Source: Paenibacillus piri
GTDB lineage: Bacteria; Bacillota; Bacilli; Paenibacillales; NBRC-103111
Length of the DNA stretch: 64,000 nt
Assembly (NCBI RefSeq): GCF_004354045.1
Contig: NZ_SMRT01000002.1
Coordinates: 310,001 to 374,000 of the forward strand
Direction: 5' to 3'
In this document: piece by piece, positions 10,572 to 17,704 of the stretch
Position numbering within the stretch: the stretch's first letter is position 1
Layout: every line of letters starts with the position of its first letter
Notes under the pieces: model-generated
What the model was told of the DNA's origin: nothing
Databases searched by the model: none
The model's input: the letters and a program-made list of their open reading frames with translations, nothing else
Made by a program: the position numbers and the translations under genes

Positions 10572-11603
10572 ATGCGAAATAAATTTTACCATAACATTTT
10601 CGCTTGCCTGCTATCCATGACGCTGATCTTTACTATGGGCTTCGGATTCGAAGCTCGAATGGACAATCATACCGAGACATTTTCCAATCCGATCGCGGAC
10701 ATCGACTCCAAATTGAAACAGCAAATAATAGATTCAAATCTATCACTTATAGTTCCACCTGAGAATATCAAAATAGCCCCGCTAGAAAGCAGCGAACCGG
10801 CATTACCCCCAGTGCCGATCAACGAGGAGCCGCGGGTCGACGAGCGATCGAATTTAGAGTTGTCATTTGAAGCAAGCTACGAAGTTACAGCTTACTTTCT
10901 TAATGTACGAGCGGAAGCGAATGGAACATCCAAAATTATTGATGTCGTTTCTAAAGGAAATATTTTGGAAGTACTGAAATCAACCGACAGTGGTTGGCTT
11001 GAGCTTAAGAGTGGAGGTTATGTCTATGGCAGCTATGCAAAATTGATCAGCGAAGACACTAGCCCTTCGGTACATGTAGAAAAAATATCGGATGAACAGA
11101 CCTCAAGGAAAAATGTTGTTGTACAAGCCCTACAGCCTGCCATCCATGTCCAATCCGCTGAACCCGCTAAACCTTCATCTATGATAAAATCCATTTCCGG
11201 TCTAACGGAAGAACATATTGCCAAAATCATTAAAGATACTGCCCTTGAAGATGGAGGCCTGGAGGAAGCAATATTGGAAATCGAGAAAACATACGGAATC
11301 AACTCCTACTTCACCATTGCTGTCATGAAGCTGGAAAGCGGCCACGGAAAGAGCGAAATAGCCAAAACCAAAAACAATTTGTTTGGGCTGAACGCCATTG
11401 ACAGCGATTCATACAATCAAGCCCTCAGCTTCAATACGAAAGCGGAAAGTGTCAAGAAGTTCGGAGATATTATTTCCGAGTTTTATATCAACCAAGGATT
11501 AACAAGCGTTGAAAAGGTAGCCGGCAAATACTGTGGGGCAAATTCCAATTGGCCGAATTTAGTGAAGAGTATTATGAACAGCGATTATAAAAAGATATTA
11601 TAA
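10572..11603 (+). CDS. Secreted SH3-domain glucosaminidase-like cell wall protein
   Basis: About 343 residues. A signal peptide (residues about 1-28) is followed by a bacterial SH3 domain at about 100-155 (YFLNVRAEANGTSKIIDVV) and a C-terminal LytG-type glucosaminidase domain at about 215-340 (YFTIAVMKLESGHGKSEIA, with the expected catalytic Glu in KLESGHG, and KNNLFGLNA). It should bind and cut peptidoglycan glycan strands outside the membrane. I prefer ATG 10572, with AAAGAGG about 8 bases upstream, over GTG 10563, which overlaps that ribosome site. Monocistronic by appearance. Confidence 0.88.
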   Translation: MRNKFYHNIFACLLSMTLIFTMGFGFEARMDNHTETFSNPIADIDSKLKQQIIDSNLSLIVPPENIKIAPLESSEPALPPVPINEEPRVDERSNLELSFEASYEVTAYFLNVRAEANGTSKIIDVVSKGNILEVLKSTDSGWLELKSGGYVYGSYAKLISEDTSPSVHVEKISDEQTSRKNVVVQALQPAIHVQSAEPAKPSSMIKSISGLTEEHIAKIIKDTALEDGGLEEAILEIEKTYGINSYFTIAVMKLESGHGKSEIAKTKNNLFGLNAIDSDSYNQALSFNTKAESVKKFGDIISEFYINQGLTSVEKVAGKYCGANSNWPNLVKSIMNSDYKKIL

Positions 11604-11844
11604 AAGCAGGATATGTCAGTTCCAGACCAACTCCAGCTTATTATCTGGATATGCAAACAGCTTATGGAGAAAAGGTGTAGGTATGATTCTCCAACTTTCG
11701 ATAAATTTACGATAGGGTTCAGAAAAGTTGAGTTAATAATACGATTCTGCTATCTTTAGAAGAAGGACGCAATTAAACGCGTTTGCTATAAGATTTCGTT
11801 CTCCTCTTTCAGATCACGAATTTTTGAGAAATGAGGAATGAATT

Positions 11845-12042
11845 ATGGTTAATGCGGAGATTCAATGCCCTAAATGTGGGAGCAAGGAAATAGGTAAAGG
11901 GAAGCAAACCGGATATGCAGCAGTAACCCCTCTAAATAGCTTCTTTAAAACGGGTTCACCCATCGTACATTTAATTTGTTTGAATTGTGGGTTTATTGTG
12001 GGAAGTTATGTTGAGAATCCTTCTAAGTTTAAAGACAAATAA
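11845..12042 (+). CDS. Small zinc-ribbon protein of unknown role
   Basis: A 65-residue protein with one zinc ribbon: CPKCGSKEIG at residues 8-17 and CLNCGFIVG at about 48-56. No catalytic domain is visible. Proteins of this size are common in Paenibacillus and are mostly of unknown function. The ribosome site (ATGAGGAATGAATT before ATG) is modest. A small membrane-protein gene follows after 41 bp and may be co-transcribed. Confidence 0.7.
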   Translation: MVNAEIQCPKCGSKEIGKGKQTGYAAVTPLNSFFKTGSPIVHLICLNCGFIVGSYVENPSKFKDK

Positions 12043-12083
12043 ATTGGAGCTTTCAAAAATGCTTTAACAAATGAGGTGAATAC

Positions 12084-12257
12084 TTGGAGAACAGCTATTT
12101 TGTTGGCTGGGGGACATTAGCTTTAATAAATGCTGGTTTAGCACAAGGGAAGAACAGAAGTGGCTTAAATTGGTTCTTGTTATCATTGCTTTTAGGGCCA
12201 ATTGCTACTTTTATAATAGTTATCTCCGATAAGATTACGGAAGAAATGAAATTTTAA
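12084..12257 (+). CDS. Small membrane protein (57 residues)
   Basis: Short gene starting with TTG at 12084 and preceded by AATGAGGTGA at a good distance. The product begins MENSYFVGWGTLALINAG and contains a hydrophobic segment, LNWFLLSLLLGPIATFIIVI, at about residues 28-47, flanked by charged ends. It resembles the small Bacillus proteins with a GLNWFLLSLLLGP-like segment, whose function is unknown. The ribosome site, the codon pattern and the position 41 bp after the zinc-ribbon gene support a real gene. Confidence 0.65.
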   Translation: MENSYFVGWGTLALINAGLAQGKNRSGLNWFLLSLLLGPIATFIIVISDKITEEMKF

Positions 12258-12711
12258 TAAAAATAATATAGCGTCCTGACCAGGGAGCTTTTTAAACGTC
12301 AGATCAAGGATGATTTCATTGCAAAGTCGATTGCAGGAATAATAATACTTTTGAGCTCTGTTGAGAGTAAGTCTGCAGAAATGGGTTGTCAAGATCATGA
12401 TCCAAAATTCATGTATAGACATGGATTTTTCTTTATGTTATAGGGTATGTTAAGCCTATATATTTGAATAGCAAAATAGGAAAAAAGCCCATCTTATTGC
12501 GTATAACTAATGTTTATGATTTCACGTACATATCATTGATGGCAGGGAATCATTGGTATTTTTTTATCCGGCATAATTATTGGTCGATTCTCAATTCAGG
12601 TTATTTAGAAGCCGCTTAATTGTGGCTTTTTATTTTTTAGCGATACATGTTGGTTGTGGGTGGACAGATCATTCGTATTCGCAAGAGCAGCGTTTGGTCA
12701 AATTAACCGGA
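12258..12711. other. Intergenic region with hairpins, no gene recognised
   Basis: About 450 bases without a convincing gene. A CATG-loop-CATG hairpin with TTTTTCTTT lies near 12410-12433, and a terminator-like hairpin AGCCGC/GTGGCT followed by TTTTTATTTTTT lies at 12610-12640. A frame at 12580-12774 crosses both the hairpin and the downstream promoter, so I do not call it a gene. Confidence 0.55.
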
Positions 12712-12740
12712 TTGACAAATGATGAAATGAGGGTTAATAT
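12712..12740 (+). promoter_or_regulatory. Sigma-A promoter of the MoxR-VWA operon
   Basis: TTGACA at 12712-12717, 17-bp spacer, TAATAT at 12735-12740. The start codon of the first gene lies 84 bp downstream of the -10 box, leaving an AT-rich leader that holds direct repeats. Confidence 0.75.
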
Positions 12741-12750
12741 AAATTTCAGA

Positions 12751-12790
12751 TTTAGTAAATTAGTAAATAAGTAATTTAGTAAATTATTAA
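12751..12790 (+). repeat. AT-rich TTAGTAAAT direct repeats in the leader
   Basis: Three close copies of TTAGTAAA (12752, 12760 and about 12776) separated by a related AAGTAAT lie just after the promoter, and can also be read as partly palindromic. Such clustered repeats suggest a protein-binding site or simple AT-rich slippage. No regulator is known here. Confidence 0.5.
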
Positions 12791-12823
12791 ATCGGCAAAA
12801 TATACAATGGAGAGTGCGGAAAA

Positions 12824-13303
12824 ATGAAAATACCAACAACTTTAAAACATAAGCCTGTTGTCGTATCGGAAAATTATGAGCAGGTTGACGGCCGATACGC
12901 CCGGAACACAGATGCAAAAGGTTTATCCCTGGGATTGGCCCAATGGAATGATAGGGGAAAGGTCGATATCTCGGCCAAAGTATGGAGGCACACAGGGGAA
13001 AAATGGTCAAGGCAGTCGGAGGAGCTGCCAATGCACCGTGTCCTTGACCTTGCCATTTTGATTTGCAGGAGCAACTTATATTTTCAGGATGCATATCGTT
13101 TCCCGAGAATGTATGACCCTGATAACACTACGATTGACCGCATTGGGCTGCAAGGGGATGCTATGAGCGTATCCGTTTGTGCAGAAAATCCCATGATTGA
13201 TAATGATATTAAGCTGTTCGCTCAGGCTCTTAATGATGATGGGGAAATGATTGGAGAACGACTTCGTATATTATCCCGGCTATTAAAAGAAATGGGGTAT
13301 TAA
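12824..13303 (+). CDS. Conserved protein of unknown function linked to MoxR (DUF6530-like)
   Basis: A 159-residue soluble protein with no signal peptide or membrane helix. It starts MKIPTTLKHKPVVVSENYEQ and contains VDISAKVWRHTGEKWSRQSE and an LPMHRVLDLAILICR segment. From memory it resembles DUF6530, found in Firmicutes, but I cannot confirm the family name. It is first in an operon with a MoxR ATPase (23 bp downstream) and a VWA protein, so it is probably a partner, substrate or sensor of that chaperone pair. No catalytic motif is apparent. Confidence 0.7.
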   Translation: MKIPTTLKHKPVVVSENYEQVDGRYARNTDAKGLSLGLAQWNDRGKVDISAKVWRHTGEKWSRQSEELPMHRVLDLAILICRSNLYFQDAYRFPRMYDPDNTTIDRIGLQGDAMSVSVCAENPMIDNDIKLFAQALNDDGEMIGERLRILSRLLKEMGY

Positions 13304-13326
13304 AATGATGGAGGAGGGGAAATACA

Positions 13327-14448
13327 ATGAACAACTACGAACAATATTATTTGTCCCCTACAAGACAGCTGACTGATGTAGAGAAAGAACTTGTTTGGAA
13401 AAAACCATTATCTCATAAGGTCAGCGAAGAAGAACTGCGTATATGTAAAGAAATAAAGCGCAACTGGAATCGCGGTGAAATGAAAATCGCCAATATTTTG
13501 TTAGAGGGTGACGCAGGTTCCGGGAAAACACAGCTTGCCAAAGCATTGTCGGCTGATTTTGGGCTGCCCTATACGAAAGTGACCTGTTTCGCCGATATGG
13601 ATAAATCGGATATTATTGGGGCTATTTTGCCGGTTATTTCATCCGATCGATTAGAGAAGATGGAGCCCGCGGAGCAAACTGTTTTGAAAGCATTATATGA
13701 AAGCGACGGTTTTCAAAGCACAGCTGAAATATTGATGAACGTGTTGGGAGTTACACAGGAACAGGCTGCCTTAAAGATGAAGCAGTTATTGAATAGGATT
13801 GAGCAAAACAAAGAGGACGATGTGGTTGAGTATCGGTTTTACCCGTCCGAAATCGTCAGAGCTTATCAAAAAGGCTATCTTCTGGAAATACAAGAACCAA
13901 CCGTTATTCGGGATGCCGCGGTGCTGATGGCACTCAACTCTGCCCTAGAACTGGATGGCAGCATTAACCTTCCGACGGAAATCATACGCAGACATCCGGA
14001 TTTCATAGCAGTCATCACAACAAACCGAAGCTATGCCGGAACCAGACCGCTAAACGAAGCACTGCGCGACAGGGTTCAGCACACGGAAAAGATGGACCTG
14101 CCAACCAAAGAAATCATGATAGAACGGGCAATGTCCAAGACCGGTTATAGGGATGAAAAGGTGTTGGATGTTTTAGCGGATATCATAATTGTTTTGGACA
14201 GAACAGCCCGGGTTAATGCGATTAAAGGCGTGGCCGGTATGCGTTCATTTTTTTATTGGGCCGATGCGGTTGCCGAAGGTGCTTCAGCCAAACAATCCCT
14301 TTATCATAAAGTCATCTACAAGATCACAACAGATTCCGACGAAATCAAATTATTGGAAGAAGCGTTGAATAGCCAAGGTTTGATAGATGAGCTGGATAAA
14401 GTTGAGATTGAATTAAAAAAAAAACAATATTTGACGAAGCAGAGATAA
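13327..14448 (+). CDS. MoxR-like AAA+ ATPase
   Basis: A 373-residue AAA+ protein. Walker A is LLEGDAGSGKTQLAKAL at about residues 59-75. The Walker B region reads YLLEIQEPTVIRD (about 178-190), typical of a MoxR branch in which the acidic pair is spaced differently. Sensor 1 is FIAVITTNRS (about 229-238), and an arginine-finger region, NEALRDRVQHTEK, follows. An insertion of about 60 residues after Walker A (residues about 105-165) separates the motifs. MoxR ATPases work with VWA proteins as chaperone-like machines, and the next gene codes such a protein. The 3' end contains a run of ten A residues (14415-14424). Confidence 0.9.
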   Translation: MNNYEQYYLSPTRQLTDVEKELVWKKPLSHKVSEEELRICKEIKRNWNRGEMKIANILLEGDAGSGKTQLAKALSADFGLPYTKVTCFADMDKSDIIGAILPVISSDRLEKMEPAEQTVLKALYESDGFQSTAEILMNVLGVTQEQAALKMKQLLNRIEQNKEDDVVEYRFYPSEIVRAYQKGYLLEIQEPTVIRDAAVLMALNSALELDGSINLPTEIIRRHPDFIAVITTNRSYAGTRPLNEALRDRVQHTEKMDLPTKEIMIERAMSKTGYRDEKVLDVLADIIIVLDRTARVNAIKGVAGMRSFFYWADAVAEGASAKQSLYHKVIYKITTDSDEIKLLEEALNSQGLIDELDKVEIELKKKQYLTKQR

Positions 14449-14576
14449 GAACATGGGGAAATATCGACGACATTGATTTTAAACCCGAAGACAAGGAAGA
14501 GGAACAGGGGATCGCATTAAAAAAATCTGCGGATAGCGACGAAAGCACATCCGATGTTTCCGATGATTTTACCGAT

Positions 14577-15536
14577 ATGGAAAGTTCAGATATGGGAGAG
14601 GACGGTACTCCCAAATATCATCAGGCAAATCCTGAACCAATGTCGGACGAAGCGAAACAAAAAGAGCGGGATTTCCGTAAAAAGCTGAATCGCGACGCAA
14701 GGGAGGCTGTATCCGATTCTATTCATAAAAAGGTTAAGCTTATCGTGCACCGTCCGGAATACGATATTGAATCCCAACAGGAATATATCAGTCTAAGTAA
14801 GGAACTCATGCCTGTCGTCCGGGAGATTGCCAGAAAGACACTTCCGCTGTTGGAACATGAAATATCATCTGAATTTGCGAGGAGTCAATTTTATGGCAGC
14901 AAATTTCAGGCGGATAGCGTCGCTTATCGGGATTTTAGGTATTTTGCCAAGAAACTTCCTCCAACCGAATCTCCCTCCCTAGTGGTCGGTCTAAGGGTGG
15001 ATGAGTCGGCGTCCATGTCAGCTTTTGGGAGGTTAGAAGCTGCAAAGCGTGCAGTAATAGCCGTATATGAATTTTGTCAAATTTGCAATATTCCCATATT
15101 AATCTACGGGGATACGGCGGATGCTTCCAAGCTGGAGCAAATGTCGATTTATGCCTATACCGATTTTGATAAAACAGATGCCAATGATCGATTCCGACTT
15201 ATGGGGATCCGTGCCAGAAGCAATAACCGCGACGGGATGGCGCTTAGAATTATGGCAGACCGATTAGCCGGTTCGCCGCATACGTCAAAATTATTGATCA
15301 GCATTAGCGATGGGCAGCCCAAAGCGATGGATGATTATACCGGAAGTTATGCAATCACAGACATGCAACAAACCATAACCGAATATGAACGGAAAGGAAT
15401 TACATTTCTTGCCGCGGCAATAGGACAGGACAAAGATGTGATTAATCATATCTATGGGAACGAGAGATTTTTGGATATTACAAATTTAACGGAGCTGCCT
15501 GCAAAGCTAGTACGGATTATCGCACGGTATTTGTAA
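14577..15536 (+). CDS. VWA-domain protein, partner of the MoxR ATPase
   Basis: A 319-residue product from ATG 14577. The VWA domain fills the C-terminal half, with a MIDAS metal site DESASMS at about residues 141-147 and later ISISDGQPKAMDD. The start is doubtful. ATG 14577 has no ribosome site, and the same frame is open back to 14412, coding a plausible stretch (FDEAEIRTWGNIDDIDFKP) that overlaps the end of the ATPase gene after the A10 run. The true protein may therefore be longer, starting at a non-standard codon, or made by slippage on the A run. It should act with the ATPase. Confidence 0.85.
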   Translation: MESSDMGEDGTPKYHQANPEPMSDEAKQKERDFRKKLNRDAREAVSDSIHKKVKLIVHRPEYDIESQQEYISLSKELMPVVREIARKTLPLLEHEISSEFARSQFYGSKFQADSVAYRDFRYFAKKLPPTESPSLVVGLRVDESASMSAFGRLEAAKRAVIAVYEFCQICNIPILIYGDTADASKLEQMSIYAYTDFDKTDANDRFRLMGIRARSNNRDGMALRIMADRLAGSPHTSKLLISISDGQPKAMDDYTGSYAITDMQQTITEYERKGITFLAAAIGQDKDVINHIYGNERFLDITNLTELPAKLVRIIARYL

Positions 15537-15576
15537 TTATTGTAGTCATTTGGAGAGCCTGAGAGGAGAGAAAAGC

Positions 15577-15936
15577 ATGGACAAGAACAAACGCAGAGAG
15601 CTTCAGGAGGAATACAAGCAGCTTAAGACTTACATGGGTGCAATACAAATAATAAACAAGGCCAACGGCAAAATTTACGTGGCTAGCTATCCCAACTTGA
15701 AAAACAAATGGGTGACCCTGCAGGGCCAACTGGACATGGGCAGATTCGCGAATTCCCAGGTGCAAAAGGACTGGAAGGAACTGGGGGCTGACGCTTTCGC
15801 CTATGAGGTGCTGGAAGAGAAGGAAACCGAAGGAGTTTCCGATGTGCGCTGGGAGCTTAAGCAAATGGAAAAGCGGTGGCTGGAGAAATTGCAGCCCTTC
15901 GGAGACAGAGGATATAATAAGCCGCCAGTCATATAA
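15577..15936 (+). CDS. GIY-YIG-like nuclease-family protein
   Basis: A 119-residue protein of the small GIY-YIG family found in Bacilli. The core is YMGAIQIINKANGKIYVAS at about residues 17-35, followed by LKQMEKRWLEKLQPFGDRGYN near the end, with the Glu and Asn positions of the fold present. The GIY motif reads GAIQI and the YIG motif YVAS, and the usual Arg is Lys (KNKW), so the nuclease site may be inactive. The start ATG 15577 has AGAGGAGAG 6 bases upstream. It lies 40 bp after the VWA gene and may belong to that operon. Confidence 0.75.
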   Translation: MDKNKRRELQEEYKQLKTYMGAIQIINKANGKIYVASYPNLKNKWVTLQGQLDMGRFANSQVQKDWKELGADAFAYEVLEEKETEGVSDVRWELKQMEKRWLEKLQPFGDRGYNKPPVI

Positions 15937-15954
15937 TATATAGGTGAGCGGTAA

Positions 15955-16075
15955 AAACCAGTAATCTACTTCAATACGTATAGGCCCCGTCGACTGGTTT
16001 CTGTGGGGCGAGGAAGCCTACAGAAGATTGAAATGGAGGGACCTTTAGCTTTCACAGTAAAGGCTTCTTCTTTTT
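15955..16075 (+). ncRNA. Candidate structured RNA: pseudoknot plus terminator
   Basis: AAACCAGT (15955-15962) can pair with ACTGGTTT (15993-16000), and GCCCC (15984-15988) with GGGGC (16005-16009). The two helices interleave, which is the pattern of an H-type pseudoknot. Directly after, GAAGCCT (16013-16019) pairs with AGGCTTC (16061-16067) and runs into TTCTTTTTAT, a terminator-like end. An alternative hairpin CCTTTA/TAAAGG (16042-16047 with 16058-16063) would compete with that terminator stem. I do not recognise a known riboswitch class. It could be a 3' regulatory RNA of the upstream operon or an independent small RNA. Confidence 0.4.
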
Positions 16076-16244
16076 ATCTGGGTGTGGTAAGTCTCGTTGA
16101 CCTGCGAATGGGACTCATTACAGTCGGAAAGTTGGGCCCATAAAGTGTGATTTAACTACTGGCTCAAGTCCATCATCTCCTAATAGTTAGGTGGTTCAGT
16201 ACGTTTAGGAAAAGAAATACTTGCAACACACACAAAATAAAGCT

Positions 16245-16269
16245 ATTATGGATTTATAAAGTCTTTAAT
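16245..16269 (+). promoter_or_regulatory. Putative Rrf2 operator, cassette 1, upstream site
   Basis: The 25-bp sequence ATTATGGAT-N7-GTCTTTAAT lies 11 bp before the Rrf2 gene. It aligns without gaps to sites at 16701, 55182 and 55738, each before an Rrf2 gene or its companion oxidoreductase. Autoregulation by the Rrf2 protein is inferred. Confidence 0.65.
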
Positions 16270-16280
16270 CGAGGTGATCC

Positions 16281-16679
16281 ATGAAATACTCACAAGCAAC
16301 CGACTATGCGCTTCATGCTATGCTCTATCTGGTAACTGCAGCACCGGATAAACCAGTAAGCGTGCAGCTATTGGCCGAGAAACTGGGCGTTTCCCCAACC
16401 TACCTATCCAAAATGCTGACTAAGTTGGTCAAAGCGGGATTAATCCAATCCGTTTCTGGTGTAAATGGCGGGTATCGGCTTAGACGCAACCAACAAGATA
16501 TTTCATTTCTGGACATCATTCATGCGATTGAAGGTACCGCCTCGCTGTTTGAATGCAGCCTGAATCATGGCAGCGAATGCCTCATTCAGCAGGTTGTGAT
16601 CGACGCAGAGCGGCAAATGGAGCAGTATCTGGAGAATAAAAAAATATCCGAGCTGGCCGAGCAATTCAAAGGAGGTTGA
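16281..16679 (+). CDS. Rrf2 family transcriptional regulator (cassette 1)
   Basis: A 132-residue winged-helix regulator. The N-terminal MKYSQATDYALHAMLYL and the recognition helix LGVSPTYLSKMLTKLVKAGL followed by the wing GVNGGYRLRR are typical of Rrf2 proteins such as CymR, IscR and NsrR. Two Cys are present in the effector loop (FECSLNHGSEC, about residues 92-100), fewer than the three of the [2Fe-2S] type, so it may sense thiol redox state directly. The gene is followed by a flavoprotein and a methyltransferase. GAGGTGATCC precedes the ATG. A putative operator overlaps the promoter region. Confidence 0.92.
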   Translation: MKYSQATDYALHAMLYLVTAAPDKPVSVQLLAEKLGVSPTYLSKMLTKLVKAGLIQSVSGVNGGYRLRRNQQDISFLDIIHAIEGTASLFECSLNHGSECLIQQVVIDAERQMEQYLENKKISELAEQFKGG

Positions 16680-16700
16680 TCATCCGTCTTTTTTTCTTGA

Positions 16701-16725
16701 ATTATAGATATAAAAAGTCTTTTAT
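16701..16725 (+). promoter_or_regulatory. Putative Rrf2 operator, cassette 1, internal site
   Basis: ATTATAGAT-N7-GTCTTTTAT, 25 bp, lies between the Rrf2 gene and the flavoprotein gene. It matches the upstream site at 16245 in most positions, so the flavoprotein-methyltransferase pair probably has its own Rrf2-controlled promoter. Confidence 0.6.
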
Positions 16726-16770
16726 GTCCTTAATGAAAATAAATGACCGCACAGCGGAAGGAGAATGACC

Positions 16771-17673
16771 ATGATTTACGATTGTACGATTATAGGTGGA
16801 GGTCCGGCAGGGCTAAATGCAGCATTGGTGCTAGGCAGGGCGAGAAGAAGTGTGGCGCTAATCGATAATAATCAGCCCCGAAATGCAGTTACGCATGCCT
16901 CTCATGGGTTTCTTACACGGGATGGCGTTACGCCGACCGAGTTCCGGCGCATCGCGTACAACGAGGTGCTGCATTATCCTACGGTAGAGCACCGTCCTGC
17001 GAAAGTAACAGATATCCGCAAGCTTCATGACGGTTTCCAAATCATCACGGATAGCGGTGAAACGATCGAATCCCGCAAGCTGCTGATGGCCACCGGTCTT
17101 AAGGAAGTTTTTCCTGCCATTCCCGGCCTTGCGGAAATGTATGGCAAAAGTCTGTTCCATTGCCCCTATTGCGACGGTTGGGAGCTTCGGGATCAGCCGC
17201 TGATCGTGTTGTCGGATAATCCAAAAGTGTTCCATATGGCCAAGCTGCTCTATAATTGGAGCCGTGATCTCGTGATCTGCACAAATGGTCGCAGTGTTCT
17301 GACGGATAAACAAAAGCAGGTGCTGGATTCTCGAAATATTATTGAAACGGAACAAACGATAGCGGCTTTCCACGGCAGCGAGGGGAAGCTTCGGCAGGTC
17401 GAATTCACAGACGGCTCTCGGATTAATAGAACGGGCGGGTTCGTGACGCCGCAGTGGCTGCCGCAGGCTGTTTTTCGCGAAGGGCTCGGTTATGAAACGA
17501 CGGAATTGGACGGGATCCGGACCGATGAAATGGGGAAAAGTACGGTGCCCGGCTTGTTTGCGGCCGGTGAAGCCGCTTCCGGCGCCCCATCGCAGCTGAT
17601 CGTGGCCGCGGCGGCCGGCAGTATGGCGGCTGCCGGCATCAACGCGGAATTGATGGAAGAGGATTTCGCCTGA
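16771..17673 (+). CDS. Thioredoxin-reductase-like FAD oxidoreductase with CPYC (cassette 1)
   Basis: A 300-residue two-domain flavoprotein. The FAD Rossmann motif IIGGGPAGLNAALVLGRA is at residues 8-25, HGFLTRDG at about 47-54, the redox pair is C131-P-Y-C134 (HCPYCDGWELRDQPL), and the C-terminal FAD segment is VPGLFAAGEAASGAPSQL. The second nucleotide domain (after residue 140) lacks the GxGxxA and HRR motifs that bind NADPH in TrxB. This is the layout I recall for dithiol oxidases such as HlmI and GliT, which form protective disulfides with oxygen. That function is inferred. ATG 16771 has GGAAGGAGA at good distance, unlike ATG 16765. The methyltransferase gene follows after 31 bp. Confidence 0.85.
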   Translation: MIYDCTIIGGGPAGLNAALVLGRARRSVALIDNNQPRNAVTHASHGFLTRDGVTPTEFRRIAYNEVLHYPTVEHRPAKVTDIRKLHDGFQIITDSGETIESRKLLMATGLKEVFPAIPGLAEMYGKSLFHCPYCDGWELRDQPLIVLSDNPKVFHMAKLLYNWSRDLVICTNGRSVLTDKQKQVLDSRNIIETEQTIAAFHGSEGKLRQVEFTDGSRINRTGGFVTPQWLPQAVFREGLGYETTELDGIRTDEMGKSTVPGLFAAGEAASGAPSQLIVAAAAGSMAAAGINAELMEEDFA

Positions 17674-17704
17674 ACCATACCAGAACAGGAGAGGATGAAC
17701 CGTA

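Noticed and set aside
12580..12774. Possible 64-codon gene before the MoxR operon.
   Set aside because: It runs through a terminator-like hairpin and the clear promoter at 12712-12740.
15955..16075. A known riboswitch class (preQ1, ZTP, SAM-II or fluoride) for the pseudoknot-like region.
   Set aside because: The conserved core bases of these classes, as I know them, are not present, and no related gene follows directly.
16245..16269. A CymR- or NsrR-type Rrf2 binding site.
   Set aside because: The ATTATGGAC-N7-GTCCATAAT pattern does not fit the motifs I know for these regulators.
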